64,000 nucleotides of DNA. Source: Acetomicrobium hydrogeniformans (lineage in GTDB: Bacteria > Synergistota > Synergistia > Synergistales > JAFGMB01). Shown piece by piece: positions 8,140-16,902 of this stretch. Under the pieces are notes generated by a model. It ran no database searches. It saw only the letters and a list, made by a program, of their open reading frames with translations, and was not told where the DNA came from. Position 1 is the first letter of the stretch. Each line of letters begins with the position of its first letter. Both the position numbers and the translations under genes were made by a program. The stretch lies in NCBI GenBank assembly GCA_016841745.1, contig JAENYO010000005.1, positions 84,439-148,438 on the forward strand, read 5' to 3'.

Positions 8140-8554
8140 TAACTACTTCACAGAATATTAAAGAATGAAAGAACATTTTCATTGTACACACATATTGATA
8201 AGAACAAATTATAGTTCCATTACTCTCTCTCAGAATCAAAAAAGAAACACTTAAGAAACTTTTAGAGGAGAGATATCCAGTCTTTTGAACTTTCCTTAAT
8301 ATATTTTAACTTGCAATAAATAATCTTTATCCATATAATTAGAGTGTTAGTATTGTAACTATTAAACATATAGAATCGAATGTGTTTTAACTGCTAAACT
8401 ACAATTTCTTCTTATTGCAATTTCACCTTCTGATATCCAACTCCTTATTACAATACAAAAGCCCTTCGTTCTAAAAAGGAAAACTCTAACTTGTTTATTC
8501 CTTTCTTTCCTCACTGTTTTTTCCAGAAAAAATTGTTATGGAAAGGTTGTGAAA
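8140..8554. other. AT-rich intergenic leader, no gene seen
   Basis: About 415 bp without a convincing reading frame. It holds the promoter at 8311-8339 and a ~200-nt transcribed leader. I looked for a second c-di-GMP aptamer or other riboswitch signature and saw none. Confidence 0.6.
8311..8339 (+). promoter_or_regulatory. Sigma-70-type promoter for the third Synerg-CTERM gene
   Basis: TTGCAA, 17 bp, TATAAT. It implies a ~205-nt untranslated leader, long enough to carry regulation. Confidence 0.6.
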
Positions 8555-10444
8555 ATGGTGAAGATGACACAAAAAGTATTTCTATTACTGTTTTTCTCTG
8601 TTTTGTTGCTTCTGGGTGGTGTAAGTACTTCATATTCATTTCTTTCCCCATGTGACAGTCCATTAACTCTTCCAGAAACTGTTAACATATCTGTATTCCT
8701 TCACTCAACAAGCTACCTGAGAACGGTAATTCATGATAACCCTCCAGGAAATTCTCTCGACGAAGGCTCCAGGTGTTACGAGACTTGGAACATCAACATC
8801 AGCAAAACCCTGACCTGTGGACAAAATTACGCTGGATCGGTAATTTCTTCAGATTTCTATCTTTCCTCTGGATGGCCGGAGTACTCCCCACTTCCCGAAG
8901 AACCCGAAAAAGGAACATGGGAACTTATAACATGGCTGCTCAATCATAAAGGATCAGGCAGCCGCGAAGATATCCAGAATGCCATGTGGTATTTCACAAA
9001 TAATGATAATTCAGAAGTAAGAAATTTTATTCGCGGTGATTCTGAAGCTTTCGGACTTGTCCAGGGTGCTTACGAAGCAGTTTATGATACTGTAATTTCT
9101 ACAGACAACATCAGTGATGATATTCTTCCAGGATCTTACCTGGGTTACGATCTTTGTGCCGATACGGACTTGGATTCCAAAGGACGTATTTTCCCATTGA
9201 TCCTTTGCCCAGGAGGCCTTTCTAACGGAGAATGCTCAAATCAGATGCTCATCCTTGAATATTCGAATATCTATTTGCCAGAACTTTTCGTAACAAAGTT
9301 TTATGACTCAAACTTTAATTCATGGCATGATTTGCCTGAAGAACCCTGGCTCAACATGATGCCATGGACATTTCTCCTGAAATGTCCAGAGGGTATCACC
9401 CATTTCAGCTTCGACAACCTTATAGATCCAGATGCCCCTGACGTTCTGACAAATGATAAATGGTATATCCTTTGCCCTGGAAAATATTCCATTGAAGAAC
9501 CCCTGTATCCACCTTATATTTATCCGGAAATGATGGATAAATGGATGGCAACCACTCCGAATCCTCTTGAAATTGAAATTTATGCCAACACCTGCTCTCC
9601 ATCACTACGTTGGGTCTGTTTTGGGAATATTTGTGTCGATGACCCAGGCCATACACCTGGATTCTGGTCAAATTACCCCAAGAACTGGGACAAGGTGGAC
9701 TTTGGATCCATGTCAGGACCCCAAATCCTTGCAGAGCTGGACAAACTGAATCTGAAGTATTTTGACAAGGACACGGATACCCTGATGGAATTTCATCCTT
9801 CTGCCTTTGGAGGAAAGAAGGGGTACGAACCTGTAGAAGGTTCTACTCATAACCTGATCCCCTGGATAAGGAAAAGTAATGCAAAAGCTATGGAATATAA
9901 GCTTTCCTGCCACTTGGTCGCCATGAAACTGAACCTGCTTGCTCAGGACGATAAGAAACAGAATTTTGTGGAATCAGGCAGTCTTATCTATGTTCCTGAT
10001 CTTGAAGGTTACAAAGACTGCATAATAAACTATTTCGGATCACTGGACTACAGCCTTATAGATGGTGAACTGTTTCTGGAGCCAGGCGTCAGATTCAGTC
10101 TGATCATGAAGATCGAGGATCTCATAACCCTGTCAGCAGAAGCCCTGAAAGGAGAACCTTCAGGATGGGATGAAGGCTCATGCGGGAAATACAGCGACTT
10201 TCTCAATGCCCTGCATTTGGCCCTCATGCATGGAAACGAGAATGTATCCAAAGAAGGGGAAACGATTATTTATTTCTGGCCCCTTGAGGAATGCGGATTT
10301 GAAAGTCCATTCCTTTCTGCCGCAGCTCTGAACAATAGCGCACCTATAAGTTCCGGAGGAGGCGGGGGCGGGTGTAATACCGGATCCTCATCACTGGGAT
10401 CCCTTATTCTTCTAATACCCATGATCTTGTTCTTTAAATTCTAA
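8555..10444 (+). CDS. Large exported protein with Synerg-CTERM signal and TPGFW-type domain
   Basis: About 629 residues from the ATG at 8555 (GAAAGG eight bases upstream; GTG 8549 and ATG 8564 are alternatives). A signal peptide covers roughly 1-27. The N-terminal half has a Cys-containing region with ELITWLLNHKGSGSREDIQ and NAMWYF, reminiscent of thioester-type or cell-surface anchor domains. The C-terminal half contains GHTPGFWSNYPKNW and, later, CHLVAMKLNLLAQ, a pattern seen in exported proteins of PEP-CTERM and related bacteria (TPGYWKNHPE...AAKLN). The tail SSGGGGGGCNTGSS, a hydrophobic helix and FKF form the sorting signal. No enzymatic motif was recognised. Surface structural protein is an inference. 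Confidence 0.8.
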   Translation: MVKMTQKVFLLLFFSVLLLLGGVSTSYSFLSPCDSPLTLPETVNISVFLHSTSYLRTVIHDNPPGNSLDEGSRCYETWNINISKTLTCGQNYAGSVISSDFYLSSGWPEYSPLPEEPEKGTWELITWLLNHKGSGSREDIQNAMWYFTNNDNSEVRNFIRGDSEAFGLVQGAYEAVYDTVISTDNISDDILPGSYLGYDLCADTDLDSKGRIFPLILCPGGLSNGECSNQMLILEYSNIYLPELFVTKFYDSNFNSWHDLPEEPWLNMMPWTFLLKCPEGITHFSFDNLIDPDAPDVLTNDKWYILCPGKYSIEEPLYPPYIYPEMMDKWMATTPNPLEIEIYANTCSPSLRWVCFGNICVDDPGHTPGFWSNYPKNWDKVDFGSMSGPQILAELDKLNLKYFDKDTDTLMEFHPSAFGGKKGYEPVEGSTHNLIPWIRKSNAKAMEYKLSCHLVAMKLNLLAQDDKKQNFVESGSLIYVPDLEGYKDCIINYFGSLDYSLIDGELFLEPGVRFSLIMKIEDLITLSAEALKGEPSGWDEGSCGKYSDFLNALHLALMHGNENVSKEGETIIYFWPLEECGFESPFLSAAALNNSAPISSGGGGGGCNTGSSSLGSLILLIPMILFFKF

Positions 10445-10474
10445 AGAAAGCCCAAGATGATATTGGGACGAGTT

Positions 10475-10509
10475 TAAAAAGAATCGGGGGCAGCTTTAAG
10501 CTGCTCCCG
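10475..10509 (-). terminator. Terminator of the minus-strand glycan operon
   Basis: On the minus strand, CGGGAGCAGCTT, one base, AAGCTGCCCCCG (one mismatch), then GATTCTTTTT. It separates the convergent Synerg-CTERM gene and glycosyltransferase operon. Confidence 0.75.
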
Positions 10510-10557
10510 ATTGATGATTATAAGAAAAAACCCCGTGCAACAGCTTCATAGCTGAAG

Positions 10558-11592
10558 TCAAGGTGCCAGATTTCCGACAAAATCAAGGAATTTCCATTTC
10601 TGGATCCTTGCCATTTCAAGAAAATAATTCCTTTTGGCATAAAGAAGATCAACATTCCAGTTTGAAATACAACCTCCCAGGCCTTCTTCCATTTCATAAA
10701 AGAAATTTTCCCCCTCAGGATCAATTTTAAAACCATGATCCAGGGTCTCGGTAAGTGCATGCATAACACTGCCTGAATCCACGATTAAAGGTTTACCGGC
10801 TAACAGGGCCTCATAAAATCTGTTAGGCATTGCCACCTGTTGCATTTTAGCTTTACCGTATGTGGCAATAATAAAATCAGCATGATCATAGATCCTGGCA
10901 ATGTCTTTTTCGTAATTATACGATCCATGATAGATGACCCCTTCCATATAAGCATTGGACGGTAAATTTTCCTGCGGGCCACCCCAGATATGGATCTCCA
11001 CATCGCATCTTGAGTCAGTTTTCCATTCTATTATCTTTTCCAGGCCCTTAATATCCCTAATGTAACCTATATAGGACAGGATATATTTTTCTGAAAAGGG
11101 CCTTGGTTTTAATGAGGCCAGTTGCGAAGCAATTGTCTCTTCAGGATAATTTTCAATGATCACTGTCGGTGCTCTGGTAGATATGAATTGCAGGTATTCT
11201 GCACTGGTCAGAACTACGCCATCTATATCATCAGCTAAATAACGGCTCAGGAGCCAGGTTTTCAATCGCAGAGGAATATATTTGAATTTACAGTGTGGAA
11301 GATCTGCTATTTCCAGTAGATAAAGGGTATGTTTTTTAGGACTTTTCCATGGAAAGGAAAAAGACAGAAAGGCTTTCAGGCTGCTGAAGTATATCAGATC
11401 GAATTCCTGAATTCTCTTAACCAGGTCCTTCAGCTTTATAGAGGGATAATTGTTCTGGAATTTTACATCTGACGCCAGTTTGAAATCATCACCACAGCAT
11501 ATATATATTTCTTCCGAAATATCAGAGAGCCAGATCAGTCTTTTCCTCATGCGAGGATCAAAAGGACTTGTTGAGATAACACATATTCTCAT
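10558..11592 (-). CDS. Glycosyltransferase, GT-B fold (family 4-like)
   Basis: Protein of 344 residues, last gene of the four-gene glycan operon. The N-terminal Rossmann half begins MRICVISTSPFDPRM. The C-terminal half has LSYIGYIRDIKGLEKII and the nucleotide-sugar motif MPNRFYEALLAGKPLIV, with the Glu expected for GT4-type retaining enzymes. It should transfer a sugar from an activated donor at the inner face of the membrane; donor and acceptor are not predictable. The start has GGGAGC upstream. The gene lies 29 bp from the next glycosyltransferase. Confidence 0.8.
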   Translation of the reverse strand: MRICVISTSPFDPRMRKRLIWLSDISEEIYICCGDDFKLASDVKFQNNYPSIKLKDLVKRIQEFDLIYFSSLKAFLSFSFPWKSPKKHTLYLLEIADLPHCKFKYIPLRLKTWLLSRYLADDIDGVVLTSAEYLQFISTRAPTVIIENYPEETIASQLASLKPRPFSEKYILSYIGYIRDIKGLEKIIEWKTDSRCDVEIHIWGGPQENLPSNAYMEGVIYHGSYNYEKDIARIYDHADFIIATYGKAKMQQVAMPNRFYEALLAGKPLIVDSGSVMHALTETLDHGFKIDPEGENFFYEMEEGLGGCISNWNVDLLYAKRNYFLEMARIQKWKFLDFVGNLAP

Positions 11593-11621
11593 GAAAATCG
11601 CTCCCAGTCTAAATTATGACC

Positions 11622-12854
11622 TCAACTCACAAAACTTTTCTTCCTCTGAATTATTTCCTGAAGTAAATCAAAGTATTTAGCGGTACATTTTTTCTGAGAG
11701 TATTTCTTTTTGAAAGAGTTAGTTGCATTTTCAGATAGAGTTTTGTAATATACAGGATCATTCTTCATTTTAAGTACGTTATTTACAAACATGTTAACTG
11801 CGCCATTAGGGCAGACCACTCCAGACCCGTCTTCATTTATGACAAGACCTGTTTCAGAGAATTCGGGAACGATAGCCAGAATGGGCTTTCCTGCACTGAG
11901 ATAGTAATAAAGCTTGCTTGGGACAGATAAACCCTTTGATGTTTCTCTCAGAGTAACAACAAAGGCGGAAGCTCGTCTGAGCAATTCCTGATATTTATCT
12001 TCGGGTAAAAAATCTGAAAAGGTGATATTCCCGATCCCCTTACTCCTCACATAGTCTTCCCAGACAGATTTTTTCCTTCCATTGCCTACAAGGAGAAAAT
12101 GTATGGTTTCATCGATTTTTTCGACCTCTTCTGCCGATCTTAAAAGAGTTTCAAGATCAGCAGCTTCACCAAAATTTCCGGCATATAAGACCAGGAATGA
12201 ATTGTCCATTGGATGACCTTTAAATTGCGTTTTCACTGGCGATTCAGGTAGATCTCGACCCCAATTGGGAATATAGGAGATCTTTTCCGGTATAACGTTA
12301 TATTCTTTAACCAGGTACTGCTCAACATCTCTCCCAAGCGCAACGATCCTGGAAGCATTTTTCAACAAAAATCTAGTCTGGTTTTTTAATAAAATAGCCA
12401 AAGGGTTATATCTCGAAATCTGTTTACGGCGAATAGCAGGATCCGGATCCAGATCATGGAGTATGAGCACAAAAGGTCTGGATCTTCTCAAGCAGACCTT
12501 TAAAACATTAAAAGCTACAAAGAAGGGCGGGAAAACAACGAGGACGGACCTGGCATTCAACTTACACTGGAATTTCTCGGCTTCCCTGGCAAAGATGGAA
12601 TAGATCAGAGACCTCTGCCATGCCCTGTTTTTGTCAAATCTCGGAAGATCAGCTCTGAATACATCACATCCTTTTATATACTCAAAGGATGGGTATTGTT
12701 GATCGGGATCATAGTAAGATCGATTCTGGGTAAAAACAGCAACTCTCAGCCCTTTTTCAGCCAAATCGGTCGCAAGGTCATACATCAGTTTTGCCGTTGC
12801 AGCTATATCAGGGTAAAAATTAAGTGTTACCAGACAGACATCGTACTTATCCAT
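11622..12854 (-). CDS. Glycosyltransferase family 4 (WbuB-like)
   Basis: Protein of 410 residues. It opens VCLVTLNFYPDIAATAKLMY, the donor-loop pattern of WbuB-like GT4 enzymes, and ends with a GT4 C-terminal domain: FLVLYAGNFGEAADLETLL, then LSVPSKLYYYLSAGKPILAI. The motif PSKLYYYLSAGKP is the usual E/K-containing phosphate-binding helix, here with Tyr where many have Glu. The start is supported by GAAGGAGAG. It is in an operon with the deacetylase and ATP-grasp genes, suggesting assembly of an exported polysaccharide. Confidence 0.88.
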   Translation of the reverse strand: MDKYDVCLVTLNFYPDIAATAKLMYDLATDLAEKGLRVAVFTQNRSYYDPDQQYPSFEYIKGCDVFRADLPRFDKNRAWQRSLIYSIFAREAEKFQCKLNARSVLVVFPPFFVAFNVLKVCLRRSRPFVLILHDLDPDPAIRRKQISRYNPLAILLKNQTRFLLKNASRIVALGRDVEQYLVKEYNVIPEKISYIPNWGRDLPESPVKTQFKGHPMDNSFLVLYAGNFGEAADLETLLRSAEEVEKIDETIHFLLVGNGRKKSVWEDYVRSKGIGNITFSDFLPEDKYQELLRRASAFVVTLRETSKGLSVPSKLYYYLSAGKPILAIVPEFSETGLVINEDGSGVVCPNGAVNMFVNNVLKMKNDPVYYKTLSENATNSFKKKYSQKKCTAKYFDLLQEIIQRKKSFVS

Positions 12855-12914
12855 TCATCTCTCCTTCAAATGTTCCCTTGTGATCCGAAATCCCAATCTG
12901 AACGTTACCTATCA

Positions 12915-14075
12915 TCATTTTCTTTTTTCTATTTCCTGCTTGCGTTTCATGATCCCCTGAATTGAAAAAGTAAGAAAAGGGAATGGATCGTCTATTGCAA
13001 AGATCTGATCGTAGGTGTTTTTCATGTTGAACCATGATGGTTTTGACCGGAAACGGTCAGGTGATCTAATGAACCATAGCAGATCTGTATGGATACACCT
13101 TAATCTGATACCTTTGTCATATTCCAGATATTCCGAGACTTCCTCTTCCATTGCCAACTCAATGATCTGTCTGGCAATATTAATCCCCGCCTGAAACAAT
13201 ATCTTTACGCTGGCTGAAACTCTCGGGTTAATTTCCATTACTTTGGCAATGCCATCCCTCGGGTCATAGATCAGATCAATATCGGCACAGCCTCTCCAAC
13301 CAATCTCTCGCAGCAGTCTGCTGCAATTGGCTATGATCTCAGGTTCTTCAACGGTAATATTTAAAGTGCTTGAACCTCCGGTGACAGGGTACCAGCGATT
13401 CTTGGTAAAACACAAAGCCGTTTTGACTGTATTACTGTTATCGAGAAACATGGCCACCTCGTATTGTATGCCCGTCTGTGGAATGTAATCCTGGATAACA
13501 TAATCGGATATATTTTCGTTATTTGCCATTAGGTAACATTTCAAAGCTTGTGCAGAATCAAATCGTTTAAAGCCTATGGCTCCATGACTCTTTCTTGGTT
13601 TGACTACCATGGGATACGTTAATTCACGAAAATTGATCTGATCTGCATCAGTGATGTTGAATAAAGTATGGGGACAGGGGATACCTTTATCCATACATAT
13701 CTTCAGGGTATTCAGTTTGTCATAGGCCAAATTAAAAAGTCCTTCATCTACCACAGCGACTTTTGAATACTTTTCGATCTCTTCCTTGTGGTGAGAAAGC
13801 AGCTCCAGCGTTTCATCTGAAGTACCTATAACAACATCGATTTTCATTGTCTTAACGATAGAACATGTTTTCTCTACAAGATATTCAGGATCACCTTTAA
13901 TTTTCCTGTCCAGGATCTTTCTATGGGCATACCTGGTGTTGAAACCATTATCCAGCCTGGAAGAATTAAGGGTTACCACACGGCAGCCAAGGTCGTGATA
14001 GGCCCTGGCAAAAGGCAAGGTCTGCCTGTCTTTACCATTGATCAGTAATACTACAATATCTTTGTAATCTATCAT
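12915..14075 (-). CDS. ATP-grasp enzyme, carbamoyl-phosphate synthase L-like
   Basis: Protein of 386 residues. The N-terminal pre-ATP-grasp domain (DIVVLLINGKDRQTLPFARA) is followed by the ATP-binding lid YPMVVKPRKSHGAIG and the metal-binding segment GCADIDLIYDPRDG...VMEINPRVSAS, with the E-x-N-P-R signature of ATP-grasp ligases. Such proteins sit in many exopolysaccharide clusters and probably link an amino acid or other carboxylate to a sugar; the substrate is unknown. The frame reaches 14120 (GTG overlapping the deacetylase stop), but the ATG at 14075 with GAGG eight bases upstream is preferred. Confidence 0.85.
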   Translation of the reverse strand: MIDYKDIVVLLINGKDRQTLPFARAYHDLGCRVVTLNSSRLDNGFNTRYAHRKILDRKIKGDPEYLVEKTCSIVKTMKIDVVIGTSDETLELLSHHKEEIEKYSKVAVVDEGLFNLAYDKLNTLKICMDKGIPCPHTLFNITDADQINFRELTYPMVVKPRKSHGAIGFKRFDSAQALKCYLMANNENISDYVIQDYIPQTGIQYEVAMFLDNSNTVKTALCFTKNRWYPVTGGSSTLNITVEEPEIIANCSRLLREIGWRGCADIDLIYDPRDGIAKVMEINPRVSASVKILFQAGINIARQIIELAMEEEVSEYLEYDKGIRLRCIHTDLLWFIRSPDRFRSKPSWFNMKNTYDQIFAIDDPFPFLTFSIQGIMKRKQEIEKRK

Positions 14076-14116
14076 ATAGCTGACCTCATCAATATCCGGA
14101 CTGGGTCCGGGCCAGA

Positions 14117-14962
14117 TCACAAAAGGTCAAGATCTTCCCTGAGAAACAGACCTATAGGTTTAGTAGGAACGGGAAAAGAGGAAAATAACTGTTCCAATTT
14201 ATTGTATGCCCAGGAAAGACCGTAATAATGTCTGAACCTCAAACCCCATTTGACGGTTCTTATGTAAGGCTGATTAGCATCTATTTCCCATGGATGAAAA
14301 TAGAACAGGTAAAATCCGTTTTCTCTAAGATATTTCTCCACAAGAATATGAAAGAGAGGAAATGGAATTAACCTGAAATATCCCCCTCCGGATATGGGAA
14401 TAGTATTTTTTGCAAAGGAGAGAACAGGTAGAGGACATTCAACAACGCCACTCTTGTGGATAAAAGGATTATTACAATCAACAGATTCCAGTTTTCCGTA
14501 TCTGGAATTCCTTTTGAACTGAAGGAAGCTTGAGTCATATTTGAAACCATTTGTATGCAAAACATCCATAACTCCCTCGCTTACAGAAAAACAGGGGGCT
14601 CTGTACCCTATCACATCCTTGTGTATTATATTTTCAAGGATGGATTTACTTTTCACTATATCCTGAACTATCTCCTCCTTACTCATTTTTGAGTTCAGCT
14701 GGTGGGAATAACCATGTGAAGCAATTTCATGTCCTCTTGAATAGATCTCAGCAACAAGTTCCGGTAACCTCTCGGCTATCCACCCCAGAACAAAAAAAGT
14801 TGCCTTGAACTGATATTTATCCAGCAGGTCCAGAAGATCACGTGTATGAGTTTCAACTCTGAGTTTCTGGGCATTCCAGCTTGAAATAGGAAATGCAGCT
14901 CGAAGGTTTTCAACCTGGAACCAGTCTTCAACATCAAACGAAAGACATACTGTTCTTTTCAT
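14117..14962 (-). CDS. Polysaccharide deacetylase, PEP-CTERM/XrtA-associated type
   Basis: Protein of 281 residues in the NodB/CE4 superfamily. The motifs are LSFDVEDWFQ (catalytic and metal Asp pair), FFVLGWIAERLPELV, HEIASHGYSHQ (metal His pair) and GYRAPCFSV. The FDVEDWFQ form and the C-terminal YFHPWEID match the subgroup found beside exosortase/PEP-CTERM exopolysaccharide loci. It should remove acetyl groups from N-acetylated sugars of an exported glycan. The ATG at 14962 lies seven bases after GGAGGA. It is the promoter-proximal gene of the operon; no exosortase is encoded in the window. Confidence 0.9.
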   Translation of the reverse strand: MKRTVCLSFDVEDWFQVENLRAAFPISSWNAQKLRVETHTRDLLDLLDKYQFKATFFVLGWIAERLPELVAEIYSRGHEIASHGYSHQLNSKMSKEEIVQDIVKSKSILENIIHKDVIGYRAPCFSVSEGVMDVLHTNGFKYDSSFLQFKRNSRYGKLESVDCNNPFIHKSGVVECPLPVLSFAKNTIPISGGGYFRLIPFPLFHILVEKYLRENGFYLFYFHPWEIDANQPYIRTVKWGLRFRHYYGLSWAYNKLEQLFSSFPVPTKPIGLFLREDLDLL

Positions 14963-15263
14963 CAAGGCATCCTCCAACAGAGCCTCATAAAATAATACGA
15001 AGGAATGTCTGGAAGATATTTCAATTAACGAAAATAGGGAGAGGTGGCATATTAAAACATATCAGAGGTAAGATATACACTATGTTATGTCAGAAATTGG
15101 AAAGAGCTCTTCTGTTTAGCTGTTTAAAATATCTCATAATTTATACGTTAAGTCAAGAAATTGACAAGTCGATAATTTAAAACTAATACCAGATACCTTT
15201 ATACTATTAACAGAATTGAAGTATTATTCAATTGACAATCCTTCTGAAGGGATGGTTCTGATA
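14963..15263. other. Divergent intergenic region
   Basis: About 300 bp between the glycan operon (leftward) and the macrodomain gene (rightward). The only element I can point to is the rightward promoter at 15161-15189; no further gene or RNA was recognised. Confidence 0.5.
15161..15189 (+). promoter_or_regulatory. Promoter for the macrodomain-homoserine dehydrogenase pair
   Basis: Consensus -35 TTGACA, 17 bp, TAATAC, 74 bp before the start codon. Confidence 0.55.
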
Positions 15264-15770
15264 ATGGATAAAAAAATAGAGGTCATTAAGGGAGACATAA
15301 CAAAGCTGGAGGTGGACGCCATTGTGAACGCTGCCAATACTACCCTTCTGGGGGGAGGCGGTGTTGACGGGGCAATTCATCGGGCTGCAGGACCACAATT
15401 GCTCGAAGAGTGCAAGGCCCTTGGAGGATGCCCTGCGGGCGATGCAAAGATAACCATGGCCTACAACCTGCCCGCCAAATATGTGATCCACACTCCAGGT
15501 CCTGTCTGGAGGGGCGGAAAAGGGGGAGAAGCCACACTTCTTGCATCCTGCTACCGAAAAAGCCTAGCTCTGGCAGTAACCCATGACTGTAAGACCATAG
15601 CCTTTCCAGCCATAAGCTGCGGGGTCTATGGTTACCCACTGGACCAGGCTGTTGAAATAGCGGTCAGGGAAGTAATGGCTTTTCTCGAAAAGGACGATTC
15701 TCTGAAAAAAGTGTACTTCGTCTGCTTCGGCGACGATATCTACAGGGAATATGAACGGGTTCTAAAGTGA
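15264..15770 (+). CDS. Macrodomain ADP-ribose-binding protein (O-acetyl-ADP-ribose deacetylase type)
   Basis: Protein of 168 residues, a stand-alone macrodomain of the YmdB/MacroD class. Visible motifs are [33 protein letters not shown], the Cys-Pro-x-Gly-Asp-Ala segment [21 protein letters not shown], and ISCGVYGYP. These enzymes hydrolyse O-acetyl-ADP-ribose or remove mono-ADP-ribose from proteins. The frame starts at 15216, but the ATG at 15264 has AAGGGATGG nine bases upstream. The stop codon overlaps the start of homoserine dehydrogenase, so the two are translationally coupled. Confidence 0.93.
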   Translation: MDKKIEVIKGDITKLEVDAIVNAANTTLLGGGGVDGAIHRAAGPQLLEECKALGGCPAGDAKITMAYNLPAKYVIHTPGPVWRGGKGGEATLLASCYRKSLALAVTHDCKTIAFPAISCGVYGYPLDQAVEIAVREVMAFLEKDDSLKKVYFVCFGDDIYREYERVLK

Positions 15771-16798
15771 AGAATAAGGTTATTAAGCTGGCTCTTATAG
15801 GATTTGGTAATGTGGGCAGGGCCCTTGCGAAACTTCTGGTCAGAAAAAAGAAATGGCTGGGAAAAAGGGGACTGGACCTTTCTGTGACCTATGTGATCAG
15901 CAGAAAGGGTGGAGTATATGACCTTGAAGGTATAGACCTGGATAACCTGGTCAGCTTCGTCAGCACCGGGCAAAGGCTCTCTGAATACTCTCATGGCGGA
16001 ACTCCAGATCTTTCCTTTGACCTGATGATAAAAAGAGGCGACTTCGACACCCTGTTTGAGATGTCTCCCACAGATACTGAAACTGGCGACCCTGCCAGGT
16101 ATCATATAACATCAGCCCTTGAGAGAGGCAAAAACGTTATAACCGCCAACAAAGGCCCTATTCTGCTTAAATATGCAGAACTTAAGGAACTGGCAGACTC
16201 AAAGGGGGTATTCCTTGGAATAGGATGCACCACAGGAGGATCACTCCCCTCCATAACGGCAGGAATATACGATCTCGCCGGAGCTGAGATACTTTCCATC
16301 GAGGGTATTCTTAACGGCACCACAAATTACATACTGAATCTCATGGAAAACGAAGGGCTTTCTTATGAAAATGCACTCAAGGCTACCCAGGATACGGGAC
16401 TGGCCGAAAGCGATCCGAGCAAGGATGTTGGGGGATGGGACACGGCAACAAAACTGATCATCCTTTCCAATGCCCTTATGAACAGCGACCTTTCCCTCGA
16501 TGATATTCAGGTAAAGGGAATACAGGGTATTACTCCCAAGGATATCCAGGATGCCGCAAAAAAGGGTAAACGGTACAAACTGATAGGGAAGGCAGAAAAG
16601 ATAAAGGGCACTGTAAAAGCCTCGGTAACCCTGCAAACGATCGGTTCAGACAATTTTCTTTTCGGTATCGAAGGCTCGGGTAAAGCAGTTCTCTACCAGA
16701 CAGATATTTTTGGAGAGCTGCTAGTTGCGAGCAGCGCCTCCGGACCAGGCTATGCTGCCGCTTCCCTGTTAAGGGATCTGATAAATAATGTTAAGTAA
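15767..16798 (+). CDS. hom: Homoserine dehydrogenase (short form, no ACT domain)
   Basis: Protein of 343 residues. It reduces aspartate semialdehyde to homoserine for threonine and methionine synthesis. The NAD(P) site is [15 protein letters not shown]. The catalytic region has [13 protein letters not shown], and the substrate region has [10 protein letters not shown] followed by [15 protein letters not shown]. There is no C-terminal ACT domain, so threonine feedback control through that domain is absent. It starts at GTG 15767, overlapping the macrodomain stop (GTGA). The pairing with a macrodomain gene is unusual. A pair of hairpins follows. Confidence 0.9.
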   Translation: MKNKVIKLALIGFGNVGRALAKLLVRKKKWLGKRGLDLSVTYVISRKGGVYDLEGIDLDNLVSFVSTGQRLSEYSHGGTPDLSFDLMIKRGDFDTLFEMSPTDTETGDPARYHITSALERGKNVITANKGPILLKYAELKELADSKGVFLGIGCTTGGSLPSITAGIYDLAGAEILSIEGILNGTTNYILNLMENEGLSYENALKATQDTGLAESDPSKDVGGWDTATKLIILSNALMNSDLSLDDIQVKGIQGITPKDIQDAAKKGKRYKLIGKAEKIKGTVKASVTLQTIGSDNFLFGIEGSGKAVLYQTDIFGELLVASSASGPGYAAASLLRDLINNVK

Positions 16799-16826
16799 GC
16801 TGTCAGATGATCTGAAGAAACAAAGG

Positions 16827-16902
16827 GGAGGCAATTACATAAAATATGTAATTGCCTCCGATGTATTCTCTCCTGATCCTTAAGGATCAGGAGATCGTTT
16901 TT
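16827..16902. terminator. Double hairpin between convergent hom and livF
   Basis: First hairpin: a perfect 15-bp stem GGAGGCAATTACATA with its complement and a three-base loop (16827-16859). Second: CTCCTGATCC, TTAA, GGATCAGGAG (16870-16893), then ATCGTTTTT on the plus strand. The second overlaps the livF stop codon. It probably terminates hom and may also act on the opposing transcript. Confidence 0.8.

Noticed and set aside
8340-8554. Second riboswitch in the long leader of the third Synerg-CTERM gene
   Set aside because: No GACGCAAAGCC core or other aptamer landmark was found.
10558-14962. Exosortase gene
   Set aside because: The deacetylase subtype suggested one, but no multi-helix protein with the Cys/Arg/His pattern is present.
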